Source: Struthio camelus
Taxonomy: Eukaryota; Chordata; Aves; Struthioniformes; Struthionidae
Direction of reading: 5' to 3'
NCBI RefSeq assembly: GCF_040807025.1
Contig: NC_090968.1
Location: 5,879,906 to 5,943,905, forward strand
Length of the DNA stretch: 64,000 nucleotides
Shown here piece by piece: positions 33,780-47,345 of the stretch. Within the stretch, counting starts at the first letter, position 1, and each line of letters opens with the position of its first letter. The position numbers and the translations under genes are program-made. The notes under the pieces are model-generated. The model searched no databases, was not told the DNA's origin, and saw nothing but the letters and a program-made list of their open reading frames with translations.

Positions 33780-36700
33780 GAGAGGGGCTTTTAGTCCCCA
33801 CTGCTGGGGAGGAGTTGGGGGGACCCAACTGGGGGTCCCAGCTCCCACCAGCTGGGAGCTCACATTGCTCAGGCAGATGGTTTAAACCCAGCTCCTGGCT
33901 CCTCCTCTGTCATCGAGGTGATGCATCCAGAAGAAACCAACTTTATATTCTGCACCATGCAGCGTCACCTGCCTGGCACCCTGAAGAGGGTCCCCAGAGC
34001 AGCAGAGGAGGCAAGGGCAGAGCCATAGCACATCCTTAGGAAAGGATGAGCTCACCGTGTGGCCTGGCTGGAAAAGGAGGAATAGGGAGTCAGATGACAT
34101 CGTCAAGGTCACACAAGAAGTCTGCACCAGAATCCAGAAGGGAGCATCCCGCACGCCCTAAGTGCAAGAGCATCCTTCCTGGGAGCTGAATACAACACAG
34201 GGGAATGGACAGAGATGTCTTCTAGTGAAAATCAGCCCTGCAATCTCAGCCAAGGATGTCAGAAAGCAAAACCTGCCCCCAGGGTCAGACTTTATTCTAG
34301 TCAGAGATGGGTTACCAGGAATAGAGAGTTTTTTGCCAATAATCACATTACTTCACATGCATCAGTGTTAAAAACAAGAAAATGACACTTAATGTTTGCA
34401 AAATTTAAGTCTAGTTATGAATCAATTTCCTAGATTGTTCTTAAGATAATTAGACTACCTACTGCATGGTGGCATCTGCTGGGAAACCAGGAGGGATTTC
34501 TTCCCCTCTTCTCAGGGTCTCAGAGTCACCGACCTGCTAGGGAACGAAGCACAGGCCAGAAATACTTTTGCTGGTGCTGTGAGCAGCACGTACAGGAATC
34601 AGGGTTTCTGGAGTTAGTGGCAAATTCTAGGAAGCCGTTTGCTCTAGTGCAGCATCTCAACTGTTTTTAATTGAAGGGCCATCTAAGCTTTTTCAAGAAA
34701 ACCTCTCAATAACAGCTAGCCTTTTCTAAAGCCTTCCAAGGATTATCTTGCGCAGCATTGCCATTGTGCTTCATTTATAACCACATAAAAGGGAGGCTGA
34801 ACTTTGAATGCTCATTCTGTTCATCTCTGTTCTCCAATTGCTTGAATGCACAGGCGCATCCATGAAAGGTAAACATCCACAGGGGTTTCGCAGACAAACC
34901 ACAGTTTCACGGATGAAATGAAGTGGAACAGGATGGAAAGACCCCTTGCCCAGCACAGAGAGGTAACGCGTCTGCTGATGACAGCAGGACACAGGCTTCC
35001 GGACCAGCGGTGCTTGACCCAGTGCCCAGACAGTGCGAAGGCTAATGTCCAGAGCAGGCTGTAGGAGTAAAGAAATGGAGCATTTTTCCCCTACTCTGAT
35101 TTTAGGATTGATGCTCCCCCTTTCTGTGCTGTCACTCCTCAGTGAACATGGAGGCCAAGATCCAAGGGCTGCTCTCCACTGATAGGCACACAAAAACAGC
35201 AGAGCCCAGTGCGGGGTGGTGGTGTTTTATAATCATCCAGCCCAAACTATTCACATGCAAAATGCATGAGCTCCATCTACGAGCAGTGCCATCCTCAGGT
35301 GGCTCTCAGCAGGCCCCTTGGCATGGAAGGAGGTCTGATGATGTGAAATAACTAGCATTGTAAACACATTTTAGCATGCCTGATGAGTCGGACCAAAACC
35401 CCCATAGGAGCACAGCCAGGACTGGAAGAGGGGGCTGCCCAGAGCTCCCCTCACAGCCCCCATCAGCAGAGACTCCACGGTCCATCCTGCTGCCTAGTCC
35501 AAGGCCCTCACATTGCACCCCCTCGAGAGGGGTGTGCAAGGTCTTACCCCTTCCCCAGGCTTAAGCAGAGCCACCCACAACTGCTGAGAGTTTCTAAAGG
35601 GAGTTTCCTTCCCTCCCCAAAGCAGAAAGCACCCATGGGAACATAGGTCCTGGATCCCAAAAACCCTCCAAAAGCCACCGAGCAGAACAGAAAGGTGCAG
35701 CCTGCATCAACGCTGTTTACCCGCCAGCCAGCCAGTCAGTCCCTTCACTCTTTGCACAGGAAGGCTTTTGCCCCATCCCCCAGGACCGGATAAGTTGACA
35801 CCCCTCAGCTGTCCCTGCAGACAGGGGCAAGGGAGGCTCACGCGCAGGCATCCCGCCGCAGCGCCCCTTCCCGAGGGCGAGGGCCCACGCAGCAGCAAAG
35901 CGCTCCGCTCCCAGAGAAAGCAACTTCTTGCTCCTTCCCATTTCATTGTTGTTGTTTAAAGTGAGAATTTTTTTTTTTAAAAAGGGAAAAGCCAGCATCG
36001 AGGATGCTTTTGAACAGCACCAGCAGCCTCTCGTGGGCAAAGCGAGCCATACAGCTGCGAGCGCCCAACGTTGGGGCCGGAGCTGCGGGAACGGTGCACC
36101 TTGTCGCACTGCTCAGGGGAACCGGGAGCGCTGGGGAAGGGAAGGCAGACAACCCAGCCCCCAGCCGACCCTCTTCCTTAAGGGGAGGGAGATTTAAAAT
36201 AAAACTAAATAACTAGCCTTTGGTAGGATGCTAACAGCCCATGCTCAGCTCAAGACTCTTGTCTCAATAAACCCCTCAAGCTTAGGCTCACCACCTCCTG
36301 TGTTGTCCTTCTGCTCAGCACGCAGATCTGTTACCAATACTAACCAGAAATTAAGTGCAAAAGACTCCTTATATTAGAAGGACTTTACCCAACAAAATCA
36401 CCTGGTGACTAAGCAATTCAATCAGCTTTCTTTGGAGCCTCTTACCTATTGCACAGTCTAGGCTGGGGGCTGACCTCAAGTCACACTCTGCACAGACAAG
36501 AGGGACCTTATCCATCCTGGTGGGAACCCATTTTCTCCTCCAGAGTCTCCCATTTTGACATTACACCCTCATGGTTTTATCATATAGTGCAGAGCAAGGA
36601 CCATGAAAATCAGATATAACCAAACACCCTCCAGGCTAACCTGGGATTTCCCCGCAGAGCACTGTCTTTAGTCTGCGCTCCATTTGTTAAACACGCTAAA

Positions 36701-38800
36701 GACACTGCAAGAGAGCCCACAAGTACTTTAGAACAAGGACTAAGCAGATGAGAAGGGGGAAAAGTGTTTTGCCTGAGACCACCCAAAGCCAAGAACAGGA
36801 CCAAAGCCAGCAGCTACTTCTGCCAGCTCACGGCGAGCACAAAAGCACTAAACCGTGCTCTGTCCCTTGCCGAGAACAGGCAGCAAAATCTGTCCGTCCC
36901 CACCTCTACGACCTCGTGCAATGATCTTTTCAGCTTTGGTTTTCTAATTTATCACTTCAAATAAGATGGACCCACCTGAGAGGATATAAAGCTTTACTGC
37001 AGGGTGAGCAATTTACATTAAAAAAATTTAAATCACTGAAGAGATCCAGACATACCAAAGCAGCTTCCCCCCCCCCCCCCCACCTCAGATCGGTTTGAGG
37101 CTGGAGTGGCTCTGCAGCCTGGCTTTTTAATCCAGGCCTCAACCAGCCTCTGCTCAGGGACTGGTTTCAGCCGTGGCAGCTGCCCAGACATCCCTTCGCC
37201 TGGCTGTTTTGGGGCACAGCACCCCAATTTGAGTGCGCTTGTGCAGCCAGACTGCAACCAGCAGAGAGCAGTGGAGGCTAAGGACAGCCGGCTCTGGAGC
37301 TGAACAGTCAGAGCAAAACATCCTGCCAGCCCCAAAACGAGACTCATCCACCCGAGACCAGCAGCAAGCAGCACCTTCTTCATGCCAGGACCCCGGCGAG
37401 TCTCCTCCACACACCTTCTCCTAAGAGGACAGCGTTTTGCTGGGTTTCCCACATTAGTCTCAGCCCCCTCCAAGGCTTTGTGCTCATTAACCGCCCAGTT
37501 ACACAGTGCGGCCGAGCAAAGCAGTGCCTAGCAGAGCTCAGGAGCCGGACCAAGCAGGCCAAAACAGCCCTCCTGCCCCTGAGACCCTGCTGCCCCGAGC
37601 GCTTTTCAGGCACGAACTCCCCGTGAGCAGGAGAGCGCGGCGTGGTTCCCACGAGCGCGTTGAGTTGAGGATTCCCCCAGTGCTAATAAAAGGGGGAGAT
37701 TACTAGACCGTGCCGATGCAGGGTAGGCGAGAGGGGCCTTATTCCCCGCTCAGCGGCCTGATTTCACAGAATCTGCAGCAAGTTGGTATCTTGGGGGTGT
37801 TTCTCCACCTACCAAACATGATCAAAACCAAACAGCTATGATACCTCTTGAGCTGCCATTGGTTACCTGCAACACAGCTGTCACATCTCCCTTTTCTGTC
37901 CTCTGGAAAGGATTAGGAAAGCAGCCAGGAGGAGGGTTTGCCTCTCTGTTTCTAGCTTATTTTTTCCCCTGGGCTGTTAATTGGAGAATGACACCCACAC
38001 ACAGGTGACTCTGGATAGCTCTATAGTGCCATGGGAGGTGTAACTGCAAGACATACAGTCCTAGGCATACATGCTTTAATCTAATGAGATACAAAACACC
38101 AGTAAACCAGGTCAGAAACAGAGCGAGACAGCACCAGGCTGCTCAGGAGCTCCTGCATGAGCCCATCCTGAGAAAGGCTTATTTAACCCCAAACAGCCCC
38201 TGCAGGCTTGTGCCCCAGGCACCAGGGGACTGAAGAGCAGGCTGCTCGAGGGCTTTTCCCCCAGCACTGAGCAGCTGTCTCTCTCTCTTTCATTTCAGCT
38301 AAGAAAGTCCAGTAACAGCTCCACAAAACCATCTCCTCTGCAGCAGGAACAGTCACCTACAGCCCCAACTGCACCCCTTAGCCAGAGCTGATAATCAGTT
38401 TTTATCTCAGACATCTCCAGCTGCCCAGGAAAGGTCAGAGCACCTTTGCCTCCCTTGGAGGAAGAGGATCTCAGCCGTCCCCATACCTGGCCTACATGCA
38501 CGGAGCCTAGCACAGGCCACCATGGCCATTTCCCTAATCCCCAAATTATCCTCCTAGACTCCTGCTGCACCCCCTGAGAAAATCAGCTCAGATCTCAGCT
38601 CCTCCCCAGCTTCCGCCTCATGCATCTTTCCCAGAGCAACCTTGGCTTTCTTCAGGCTCTTACCTTTCCCTGCTCCCGACTTCCCATCCACTCCAAAGCC
38701 CTCCCTGCCCCTCCGGAGCTCCTTTATGAGCTCTCCCAGCCGGCACCACCCTCAGCTGCTCCCCAGGTGCCCGGAGTCTCACTGATCGCCCTCTGGTCCC
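33780..38800. other. Gene-free stretch
   Basis: No gene is recognised. A run of about 15 C lies at 37,067-37,081. GCCATTGGTTACC near 37,857 sits in a conserved-looking patch (37,740-38,110). Small hairpin arms AGCTCCCA / TGGGAGCT lie near 33,840. Open frames are short. Confidence 0.35.
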
Positions 38801-38869
38801 CGTTAACGCTTTCAGGCTTGCTGGGATGTACTGGTGCGCTCGCCGCTCTGCTCTTGCGGGCCTCCTTTC

Positions 38870-40500
38870 AGCATCCCTCGTTTCCCAAAAAGCAGCTCTT
38901 AGACGCGTGCCTCCTGCCCCGGGTTTTCTCTTGCTGCAGTGGAGAGGCCCGTTGCTGCTGCCACTGCTGCGGTGGCGTCTCGAGGAAAAAGGAGGCTTCG
39001 TCATGCCCCGCCAGCCTCCAGCCCGAGGTCTGGGCACGGCTCTCCGAAGCTCGGCCGGCCGCCGAGCAGCGCGCGGGGAAGCCCCTCCGCCGGGCCGGGC
39101 ACGAGGCAGCGGCGGACGCCGTCCGCCCCTCCGGAGCCGGCAGCATCCCCGAAGGGCTCCTAACAGCGAGGCAGCAGGAGCGGGGTCTCCCCCGTCGTTT
39201 CGGCAGGTGGTGAAGCTGTTTGCAGCACAGCAAGGCCGGGAATAAACGTCGTTCTCCTGGTTTGCCCGGGCGGACCCGCGAGGGGACCCCGTCCCGGTGG
39301 CCGCGGTGCGGTGCTGAGCGTGCTGCCTCCGGCACGAGCTGCACAGCCACGGGGGTAAACGCGCCCCCGTGCACGTTAAAGGATTTGTTTAGCTTACATA
39401 AACTTGGAACCAGTTTAAACTACTCCGAAAAAAGGCAGAAGAGGACGGCTGCTTCAGGTTTTGCTCCGGTTTAATGAAGACAGCTCGTATTTGTGTTTAT
39501 GCAGAGCTTACTTCAGTAAATCCCTGGATTACTGACTGGGGTTATAAATGATTTAAGTTGGTTTAAGGGATTCAAGTTGGCAGCAGTGTAGCTAAATCAG
39601 TAAGTCGCACAAGGGCAAAATAAATAAACAAAACGTGGAGGAGAGCTGTCAGACTGCGCTAAAACCCCTTTCACGTGCCCCGATCCCAGCTCTCCGCGAA
39701 GGAAGCACAGCAGGCTCCTCGCGCCGTCCCGAACCCCCCAAACTGCCCCGTGGGGCCTTTTAACCCCGTTTAAGCATCCTTTATCTGAGATGGGATAAAA
39801 CCTCAGCGCGTAAGCGAGCCTGTCGCCGCCGGAGGGTGGATGCTCCCGCTTTCCCACGGCTGCTGCACGCGCAGGCGCGGCGGACACGCCGCGGAGCTTC
39901 GTCCGGCGCGGGGAGCCGGGGAGGCTTCGCCGAGCGGCGCCCACGGCGCGCCGGGAGCGGGTCCCGGGTCCGGTCCCCCCGCGTTGCCCCGCAGGACGGG
40001 CGGGCGCTGGCGTTGCAGCGGGGACGGGTCCGCCGAGCCCCCACGGCGGCTCCCGCTGCTCTGACTGCACATCTGCGAGGTGGGGAGCTGCTGTAACCAC
40101 AGCCCTGCACCCCATAAAAGCACACAGAGAGACGTATGCGATCGTTATGCAAAGGACTCGCTCCGTTATGGGCTTTGGATTATAGTTGATAATATATGAA
40201 GCTAAACTGCAAAGCACATTTGGGTTTTATGGCCATCGTAAACAAGGACGGCAGCGCGCCTGGGAAGGAGCGCGCGGAGCCCGGCGGCACAGCGAGAGCC
40301 GCGCAGCCCCGGCCTCACTGGGCAATTTTGGGAACGAAGAGGCCAGGCCGAGGGGCAGGTGAGCAGCGCAGCATCCCTTGTCATTGGAAATAGCCCCCAC
40401 ACCCGGCAGACCCACGCCGCCCGCTCCCGGGAGGCCCACGTGGGAGCTTTGGAGCAAGGCGACGGCAGGGGCAGACCCGCTCACCGGCCGGGCGGCGTGC
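38870..40500. promoter_or_regulatory. CpG islands at 39.0-39.4, 39.8-40.1 and 40.25-40.5 kb
   Basis: Three CpG-dense patches are separated by AT-rich DNA at about 39,390-39,620 and 40,090-40,220. No recognisable exon is found. They begin a series of islands that continues to 49.7 kb. An AT-rich, TAATTA-containing patch follows at 40,510-40,570. Confidence 0.45.
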
Positions 40501-40888
40501 GGCTGCAAATCTCCTCTTTTATTGTGATAATTACCAATGCTCTGTAAAAATCAAATTATTCTCTGCAGAGATAAGGCCTAGCCCCACATTGAGGGAGGAA
40601 GGGGCAGATGGGAGGAGGAAAGGAGATACATGGGGACCTTTTATCACTGGGCTGCAGAGGAGAAAGAGATGGGAAATATAAGGAGTGTGGTCAGGAATTT
40701 AGCTGGGTTTTGCAGTCTGCAGAGCAGGGGAGCGATGGCCGGGGAAACAGAGATGACCAGACTGATGCAAAGGCATAGGCAGCTTTGTCCTTGCCTTTGC
40801 TACTTTTACCAGCTTTTCCTCCGAGGGAAATGCTGTTTCGCTCAGCCTGGGCTGGATCTCAAGCTGTGTTTCCTAATAACGTGGCAGT

Positions 40889-40985
40889 CCCGCATGTGTG
40901 CATGTGTGCATGCGTGTGTGCATGCACATATGTGTGTGCATGCATGTGTGTGTTTGCACACGCATGTGTGTGCGCGTGGGTGTAC
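40889..40985. repeat. GT/GC alternating repeat
   Basis: Imperfect repeats of TGTGCATG, GTGTGT and CACATATG make an almost purely alternating purine-pyrimidine tract of about 95 bp. Such tracts can adopt Z-DNA and mutate quickly. Confidence 0.85.
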
Positions 40986-41696
40986 CAGGCTCACAGAGCC
41001 CCTTTTGCAGCCTGTCTGGCCCAGAACAGGTTAATAATCCACCGCGTTGCCCCTGGACTCGGGCGGGGGTCAAGGCGAGCCGAACGCCCCCAGGGCCGTG
41101 CCGGCGGCCGGGGGCCGGGTCCAGGACAGGGCCGGACTGGCACTGCCGGCGCTGCTGCAGGGCGAGCTGCCCTGGTCCCTACGGACCAGAGTTAAGAGGT
41201 GCCAGGAACAGCTTCCAGCCCCGTCTGTGGCAGTGGCAGGTCTTACCCTGGCCTGTCAAAGCCTTATTTTGAAATCCAGCAAAACGGTGTAATTTTTTAT
41301 TTAAACAACCCCCTGGAAAAGCAGCCACATATGTCTGCTCGTCCAGAGAGCAGCCGGCTGCTGACCTGCATTGCTCTGCGATTCCCCGTGGGAGAGCCAT
41401 CCCCGGCCAAAGGGACTGGAAAACACAACGCGGGGTTTTCGCACGCGGCTGCTTCCCGGCCCCAAGCTCTCCGTGGCCGCCCCTCTCCTCAGCTTCCCCC
41501 GGAAAACGGGAGACAAAACCAAAAACCTTTTCCAGCTTGTTTCCTTCCCTGCGCCCCTTGCAGAGGAGCCGGAGGGCCGGCGCCAGGCAGCCCCAGCCGC
41601 CGGCACGCCGGCCCTCCCGGCACCTTTGGGAAGAGCGAGGGATGCGGGAATGTACAGCCCTGCCCTTTGCTGCCGCTTACATTTGGCAGCATGTGT

Positions 41697-41824
41697 CTAT
41701 ACAGATATGTATATATATACATACATATATATGCATATGCATATGCATATGCATATGCATGCATACATACATACACGTATATATGTGTGTATATTGTATA
41801 TTGAATATATATATATATATTCAA
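41697..41824. repeat. AT-rich CATATG/TATA microsatellite with a 24-bp palindrome
   Basis: Repeats of ATGC/CATATG pass into (TA)n. The right end, 41,801-41,824, is a perfect 24-bp palindrome with arms starting TTGAATATATAT. The tract is alternating and self-complementary, so it may form cruciforms and be a breakage-prone site between CpG islands. Confidence 0.85.
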
Positions 41825-41829
41825 TTTCC

Positions 41830-42745
41830 CTGTGAGCCCGAGCGATGGCCAGAAAGGTGCCCAGTGGAAATCCGCAGCCTCGGGAGGCAGCAGCAAACCC
41901 CGCGGGCCCACGGTGCCAGTTCAGCCGTTTGCTGCCGCCCCCCCTCCACTGGCTGCATTTTGGGGGGGAAGCGAGTTATCGCCCAGGCGGAGGGGCTCCC
42001 CTGCACACGGCGGGGACGGGCTGCGCCCGACGGCTCCTTTGCTATCTGCTCGCCAACCACCTGTGTTTTCCTCAGGGGCGTCTGCACACCTTCCTCCTCC
42101 TCCTCCTCCTCTCCCATGCAGCCCCTCCTCACGCCGTCACCCGGCGCCGCGGGGAGGCAGCCCCGACCCGCAGCCGCCCGCCGGCCGCTCGCGCAGCCCC
42201 AGCATCGGGCCGTCGCAGCCGCTTCCCGCCCTGAGCAGCCAGATCCCAAACATCTGCGGGGAGAGCAGAGAGGAGAAGCGACAGGTCTCGCCTCTGCTCT
42301 CCCCCCGCTTCCTACCTCCCGGCTTTCCCCCAAACACTCGGGGCCCCAGAGAGGAACAGGAGGTATTTACCAAGAACTGAAGATCCCTCAGATTGGGCTT
42401 TTTCTCCCAAAACAGTGACTGCAGCTGGCGCAGCCTGCGTGAGGCTGCCACCCGCCGGCAAAGGCCCTCCGCAGCCCCGCTGCTCCCAGCCCGGCTTCGA
42501 GGGCCCTGGAGCGCTTGTCCCGCAGGCTGGCGCCAGAGGAACCATCTGCAGGCCCCTCGCACTGTCCCCTCTCCGGGAAGTCCTGCCTAAGGTCACGCTC
42601 TGCCCCCCAAAACCCCCACCTTTGCGGGGCCCGCGGCAAAGGGAGACGCGAGAGACGCCCAGCCCAGGGCGGTTGCTTCAGCCCCCGGCGCCCGTCGGAC
42701 CCGTCAGCGCCGCAGCGTCTCTCAGCCCTTGGTCTGATCAGAGGA
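41830..42745. promoter_or_regulatory. CpG-rich islands
   Basis: CpG-dense patches at about 41,960-42,250 and 42,410-42,740 carry overlapping open frames up to 293 codons without recognisable domains. A (CTC)n run lies near 42,086-42,112. They are probably part of the island series. Confidence 0.4.
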
Positions 42746-44040
42746 AAACCCCATGCTGAAAGGGAGTGGAGGAGCCCCCAAAGCTCTCCCTAACGGATGA
42801 TGCAACCACGCTTCCCTCCACCCAGCCTCAAAGATCCGGGATGAATTATTCAGCCCTAGAGCGCAGCAGCTCTGCTGAATTATTTAGGGGAATTTGGATT
42901 TGTAGGCCAATGAAGCAGAAGCAGGCTGAGCTGAGCAGCACGTTGAATAATCCCAAGAGAAAGCCAGATCCTTCGTCTTCTTCCTTTTCCCCTGGCAAGA
43001 GGCAGAAAAGCAGGCTATGCAATATTCAGGCTGAGTCTAGGGAGCAAGGCAGGCCGACGGAGTAAGACAAACTGCCCTCTCCGCTTTCTGGAGCAGCATA
43101 TTTTTGCTGCCCGACTGGTTGCTCACATACGTGCAAGGCTCCGGGATGAGCATTACGTAAGAGTGAGCAACACCAGGGAGGAGCAGGCGGGCCGGGAGGA
43201 ACGGGCTGAAAGTGGAAAAACCTCTGCCGCGATCTACCTGGCGAGGACCGCGCCTGAGCTCCCGGGGCAGGACAGCGCCGGGACTCGGGAGATTTCAGTT
43301 TTGCAGCTGTTTGTGTTTCTGAGCCACCCCCAAACGGTAATGCCGGTTCGAGCTCCTCATGTACCTCGGAGTTATCTGCTCGCTGTCACCACCTTCACCC
43401 ACATAAATGCCGTGAGTCAACTCCCTCCGCAAATCACAGGCAGGGTTTGGAGACCACGATGCTCTAAAAGATAATATATCTGAGGGTCTGTGTGCATTCA
43501 CCTTTTGTCTTGCCCGCCCTGAGGAGTCAAATTTTCAAGGTTTTCTTTCTGGCCCTGGGGACTAGAAACTTTATTATCAGGGCTCCTGCAATGAAGTGGC
43601 TCCAGGATGATGCTTTAGAGGAATTCCAAGTCGCAGGAGATCTGAACGAGAAAAGCAAGATGTTGCAGCGTGGCCAGGCTGTCCAGCTAACAGATACCCA
43701 GATCAGCATCACCGATCGATACCGAGAACCACTCAGTGATTTATCACTGTTTTGCAACTCTGCTGGGCAGAGAGGAAGCTGCTTTGTTTAACTGCAAAAG
43801 CAAACTTTGCTCCGAGGCCCTGGGGACGTAGCCTGGGATGTCTCTGTTTTAGCATCAAGCAAAGGAGGAGTCTGGAGAGCTATCAAGCAGCTCAGAAATG
43901 GATGCACTGTTATCATTAATTTTAATGGGAAAGGAGCAGATAAATCCCAGAAGTGGAAGAGGAAATTTCAGCCTGCTTTCATATGCTCGGATGCGATATG
44001 CTTTTCTCATGACCTTTTGTCTTTTTTTCTTCACTGCTAA
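42746..44040. other. Gene-free stretch between CpG islands
   Basis: Lower-GC DNA. A plus-strand frame at 43,492-43,791 is fairly protein-like in its second half, but I see no convincing splice pair and do not recognise it. No RNA gene is seen. Confidence 0.3.
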
Positions 44041-46025
44041 ACAGGTTTGGACCGAAACCGTGGATCGAAACACGTCCGGAGGCTGGGAGGGGGCCGAGGG
44101 CCTGGCCCGGGGCACGGTTCCCAGCCCTCGGGGGCCGCCGCCGCCGCTTCCCAGGGCTGCCTTCGAGGATGCTGCGTCCGGGTGCGGGAGCTTCGCGGCC
44201 CCCGGTGGCCCCGGCCGCCAGAGGTTTGGCTCGTCTCACCCCAAACCCGTTTGCCCCTCTGGCCTCTGCGACGCCTGGCGGCGACGAGCTCCCCGCTGCA
44301 GAAACGACGCGCTCCATAAACGAGGGCATCGCTTCTCTTTGGCGACCCTTGTTTCGCGGAGAACGACCAAACCTTCCTCATCCTCTCCACGGCACTTGTG
44401 CTGTTACAGACCGCCGAGTCCTGGGTTGCTCGCGGCGCGGCGGGGAGGCGAGCGCAGGAGGAGCGAGCGCAGGAGGGTGACGAGCGTCGCGGCCGTGCCA
44501 CGTTCTCGGCCTTTGTTAGTAAACCCGGTCAGGGAGGATACGGGAGGAGGGGATTAGCTAGATGGCTTCTCCCCTCCACCTCAACCAAAACAAAAAACAA
44601 ATTTGCAGCGCCGGCTGGAAAATGCTTTGTGCAGCACAATGAGGGCTGGAGCGCGGGCACGGCACGTCGCGGGTATCAGCTGGTGCCTCGGCCGCAGCGG
44701 CACTCAGCTGATGAATATGCATGCGCCTCCTGCGCTAAAGCCTGGCGAAGGCTTACGGCAAAGCCCTCCTGACGCGGGAGCAGCCGCCAGCAGCCTGAAC
44801 TGCGATCCTCCGCGGCCGCACGCGTAGGCTCGTCTCGCTCTCTTGCACAGCACCACCACGGTGTTTCCCCGCGCGCAGGATGGCCGAGCGGGCTGCTTTT
44901 TTCCTCCCTGCAGGGCAGTCGGCCTAAGCACGCCCATGTCGCCGCGTCATCATGCTGAGCGGGTTTGCGGGTTAATTGCCGTTTGTCGTCTAGCCGCCCA
45001 GCAGAAACGACCAAGCGCCAAACATTCGCTCTGCTCTGCTGCGTTTTGTCTCCAAAGCCCTGGACGGTGCCCAGCGCGGCGCTTCCCCCACAGCGCAGCG
45101 GGCGCGGGTTTTAGGGGGCCGAACCTGGGATAACTGCGGGGCCGCGTTTCCAGCTTGCAATTTGCTCAGGCCCCGGTGAGCGAGGGTGATCGGGGCTGAT
45201 GTTCCCAAGGGCTGAGCACGCGCAGAGCCCCGGCCTGGAGCCCCGAGACCCGGACCTGCCGCCCACCGCAAGGCTCACGCTTTCAGCAGCCCCACGGTGA
45301 TGGTCAGCGCCCGATTCCCCGCGCTGCCCCTCTCAAAACCTGAGCAGTTTTCTCCCCAAACTTGGGCTTGCGGAGGAAGAGGGACAGGCCTTTCAGTGGC
45401 GACTTTGGGAGCAGCCCTTGGCAGGAGGACGCAGCATCTCCTGGCCCCCGAGGCTTTGCCTTGCCCCGAGCGCCCGAGCCCACGCTCCCGGTTATCCCCG
45501 CGCCGCGGCAGCAGCTGCGTCCCCTTCGTCTCTACCCGCTCTGCAAAGCAGCTTGTGCTTCCTCCAGCTCCCTCGCTCCGAGAGCTGGGGGAATCTCGCC
45601 CCCCGGCTCGGCCCCCGCACAGCCACCGCGTAACAACCACGTCGGGGCTCTGCAGGGCCGGGCGGCAGCGCCTCCCCTGCGCTCTCGCCCGCGAGCCCCC
45701 GCCGAGAGCGGGAGCCGGCTCCCCGCGGCAGCGCACCGCCGCTTGCAAGCCGAGCCGCAGCCGGCTCTACCTGTTGCTTCGCTCCTCCGGCCTGCGAGGG
45801 GAACACCCGGCGGGGCGGTTTTGCCGAGCGAAGCAGGACGTGTGCAGGCAAAGGAGCTCGGCCCCGCCGCCCGCCCGGGCCGACGAGGCACCGAGCCCGG
45901 CGTCGTCGGGAGAGCGCGGGGCCACCTCCCGCGGCAGCCGCCTTCCCGCGTTGGGCCCCAGGGCTCCCGCCCGGCGCTTTCACCGCCCCTCCCGGCCTTT
46001 GCACTGGAGCAGGGCAAATAAAGCG
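44041..46025. promoter_or_regulatory. Extended CpG island domain
   Basis: Nearly 2 kb of high CpG density, strongest at 44,050-44,560, 44,640-44,900 and 45,400-46,000. Long frames (321 codons plus at 45,297-46,262) have A/P/R/S-rich composition and no domain I recognise. Island domains this wide usually mark developmental regulator loci; this is inference. Confidence 0.5.
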
Positions 46026-46560
46026 CTCTCTCCTATCGCCCCGTCCTGGGTTTTGCTTTCAATCTGGTGCCTCTGTCACTATTGGGAAATCACTAGGGAA
46101 AATACAGAGTGGGATTATCCCCGGGCACCCTGGCCCGTGGCGGGACTCACCCGCTCCCTCTGGGTGGCTCTGGGGCCTCGCAAAGCCCCGGAGAGCTGCA
46201 GACGCTCCTTTCCTTTTCCCAGACATGCCTCCCCTTTCCAGTATCGCTTCACAGGTCTGTAAGGGAAAAAGTCATTAAGCACACCTACTCCTTGCTTTTA
46301 TCGCTGATGTTATTGTCTTGTAATTCCCTTACATAGCAGTAAATTAGTATGAACTTAGTTTAAGTTATATCCAATTTCAAAGGATTCATAAATAATTTGT
46401 TAGTAAAAGAAAAAAAGGAAAAAACCTTGTCTTTGTCATTTCTGCTTATCCTTTATTCTCAAATATAAGAATAAAGGGACTCTTACGCAATCCATCCATG
46501 CAAATCCACTTAGGGCTGTACTCAGGATGACTTCTCTAAGTGGTTAAGAAAGACCCTAGC
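46026..46560. promoter_or_regulatory. AT-rich block between islands
   Basis: The stretch 46,260-46,480 is AT-rich with TAATT, AATAATTTG and TTAAG motifs and no open frame, contrasting sharply with its flanks. It is possibly a conserved enhancer. Confidence 0.3.
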
Positions 46561-46564
46561 ATCA

Positions 46565-47345
46565 AGCTGAAGGGATCAGCGAGTGACTCACGCCTGGCCC
46601 GTCGGGGCTGGCTCCGGCCCGGCAGCGGCAGGCGGAGGCGCGAGACCCAGCGCGGCCGGCGGCGCAGGCCCCCGAGCGCCGCACGCGCTCCCAGCCCCGC
46701 TCCGGCCCCCGCTCCCCCCCGGGCACAGCTCGCCGGCACTTCATCGCCTCTTCGCAGCGAGGGTCCAAAATGTGGGTTGTTTGGGAAGGATTTTGCTGGA
46801 GGTATTTTTAAACCTCATGTCTTTCTAATAAAGACTGGAGTAAAGGGCACGTTTGCAGGGAGGTCTTTTGCCACCCCTCGGCTCCCGGCGCCGGGGGAAA
46901 GCAAGCCTCCTCCGCGCCCAGCAGAAACCACCTCTAGCCGCCGGGCTGGGCCAGAGGTGTGCAGGCTGTGCCTGTGCGCCAAACTCCTTGATCAGCCCAG
47001 CCTCCCCGGGCGCCTTTGCAACTCTTCTCGAGGGCTACCTGGCCCCGGGAAAGCTTCCGGGCTCGAGGGAGGCGAGGCAACGCCAGGCTCGTTTGCGGGG
47101 GCGAGGACGGGGCAGGCGGGGCGAGTCGGGGCTTGAGCGCGACAGGCGACGCGGAGGCTCCGCGTGAGCCGGCGGAGGAGCCGTGCCGGCCGGTGAGGCC
47201 CGGCGGCGCGGGAGAGCAGCCCGGAGGCGGCCCCGGCCCGCGGCCGGGAGGGGGACGGAGCGGGTCGCGGCCCCCCGCGGCCGCCCGGGTCCCCGTTCCC
47301 GTCCACGGCGAGGACAGGGCAGCGCAACGCCGAGCGGGACCCTGG
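46565..47345. promoter_or_regulatory. CpG island
   Basis: Dense CpG at 46,600-46,760 and 46,860-47,340. An inverted-repeat-like stretch with CTCGAG at both ends lies near 47,030-47,075. No recognisable exon. Confidence 0.5.

Noticed and set aside
43492..43791. Possible exon with a partly protein-like peptide
   Set aside because: No convincing acceptor and donor pair, and the family is not recognised.
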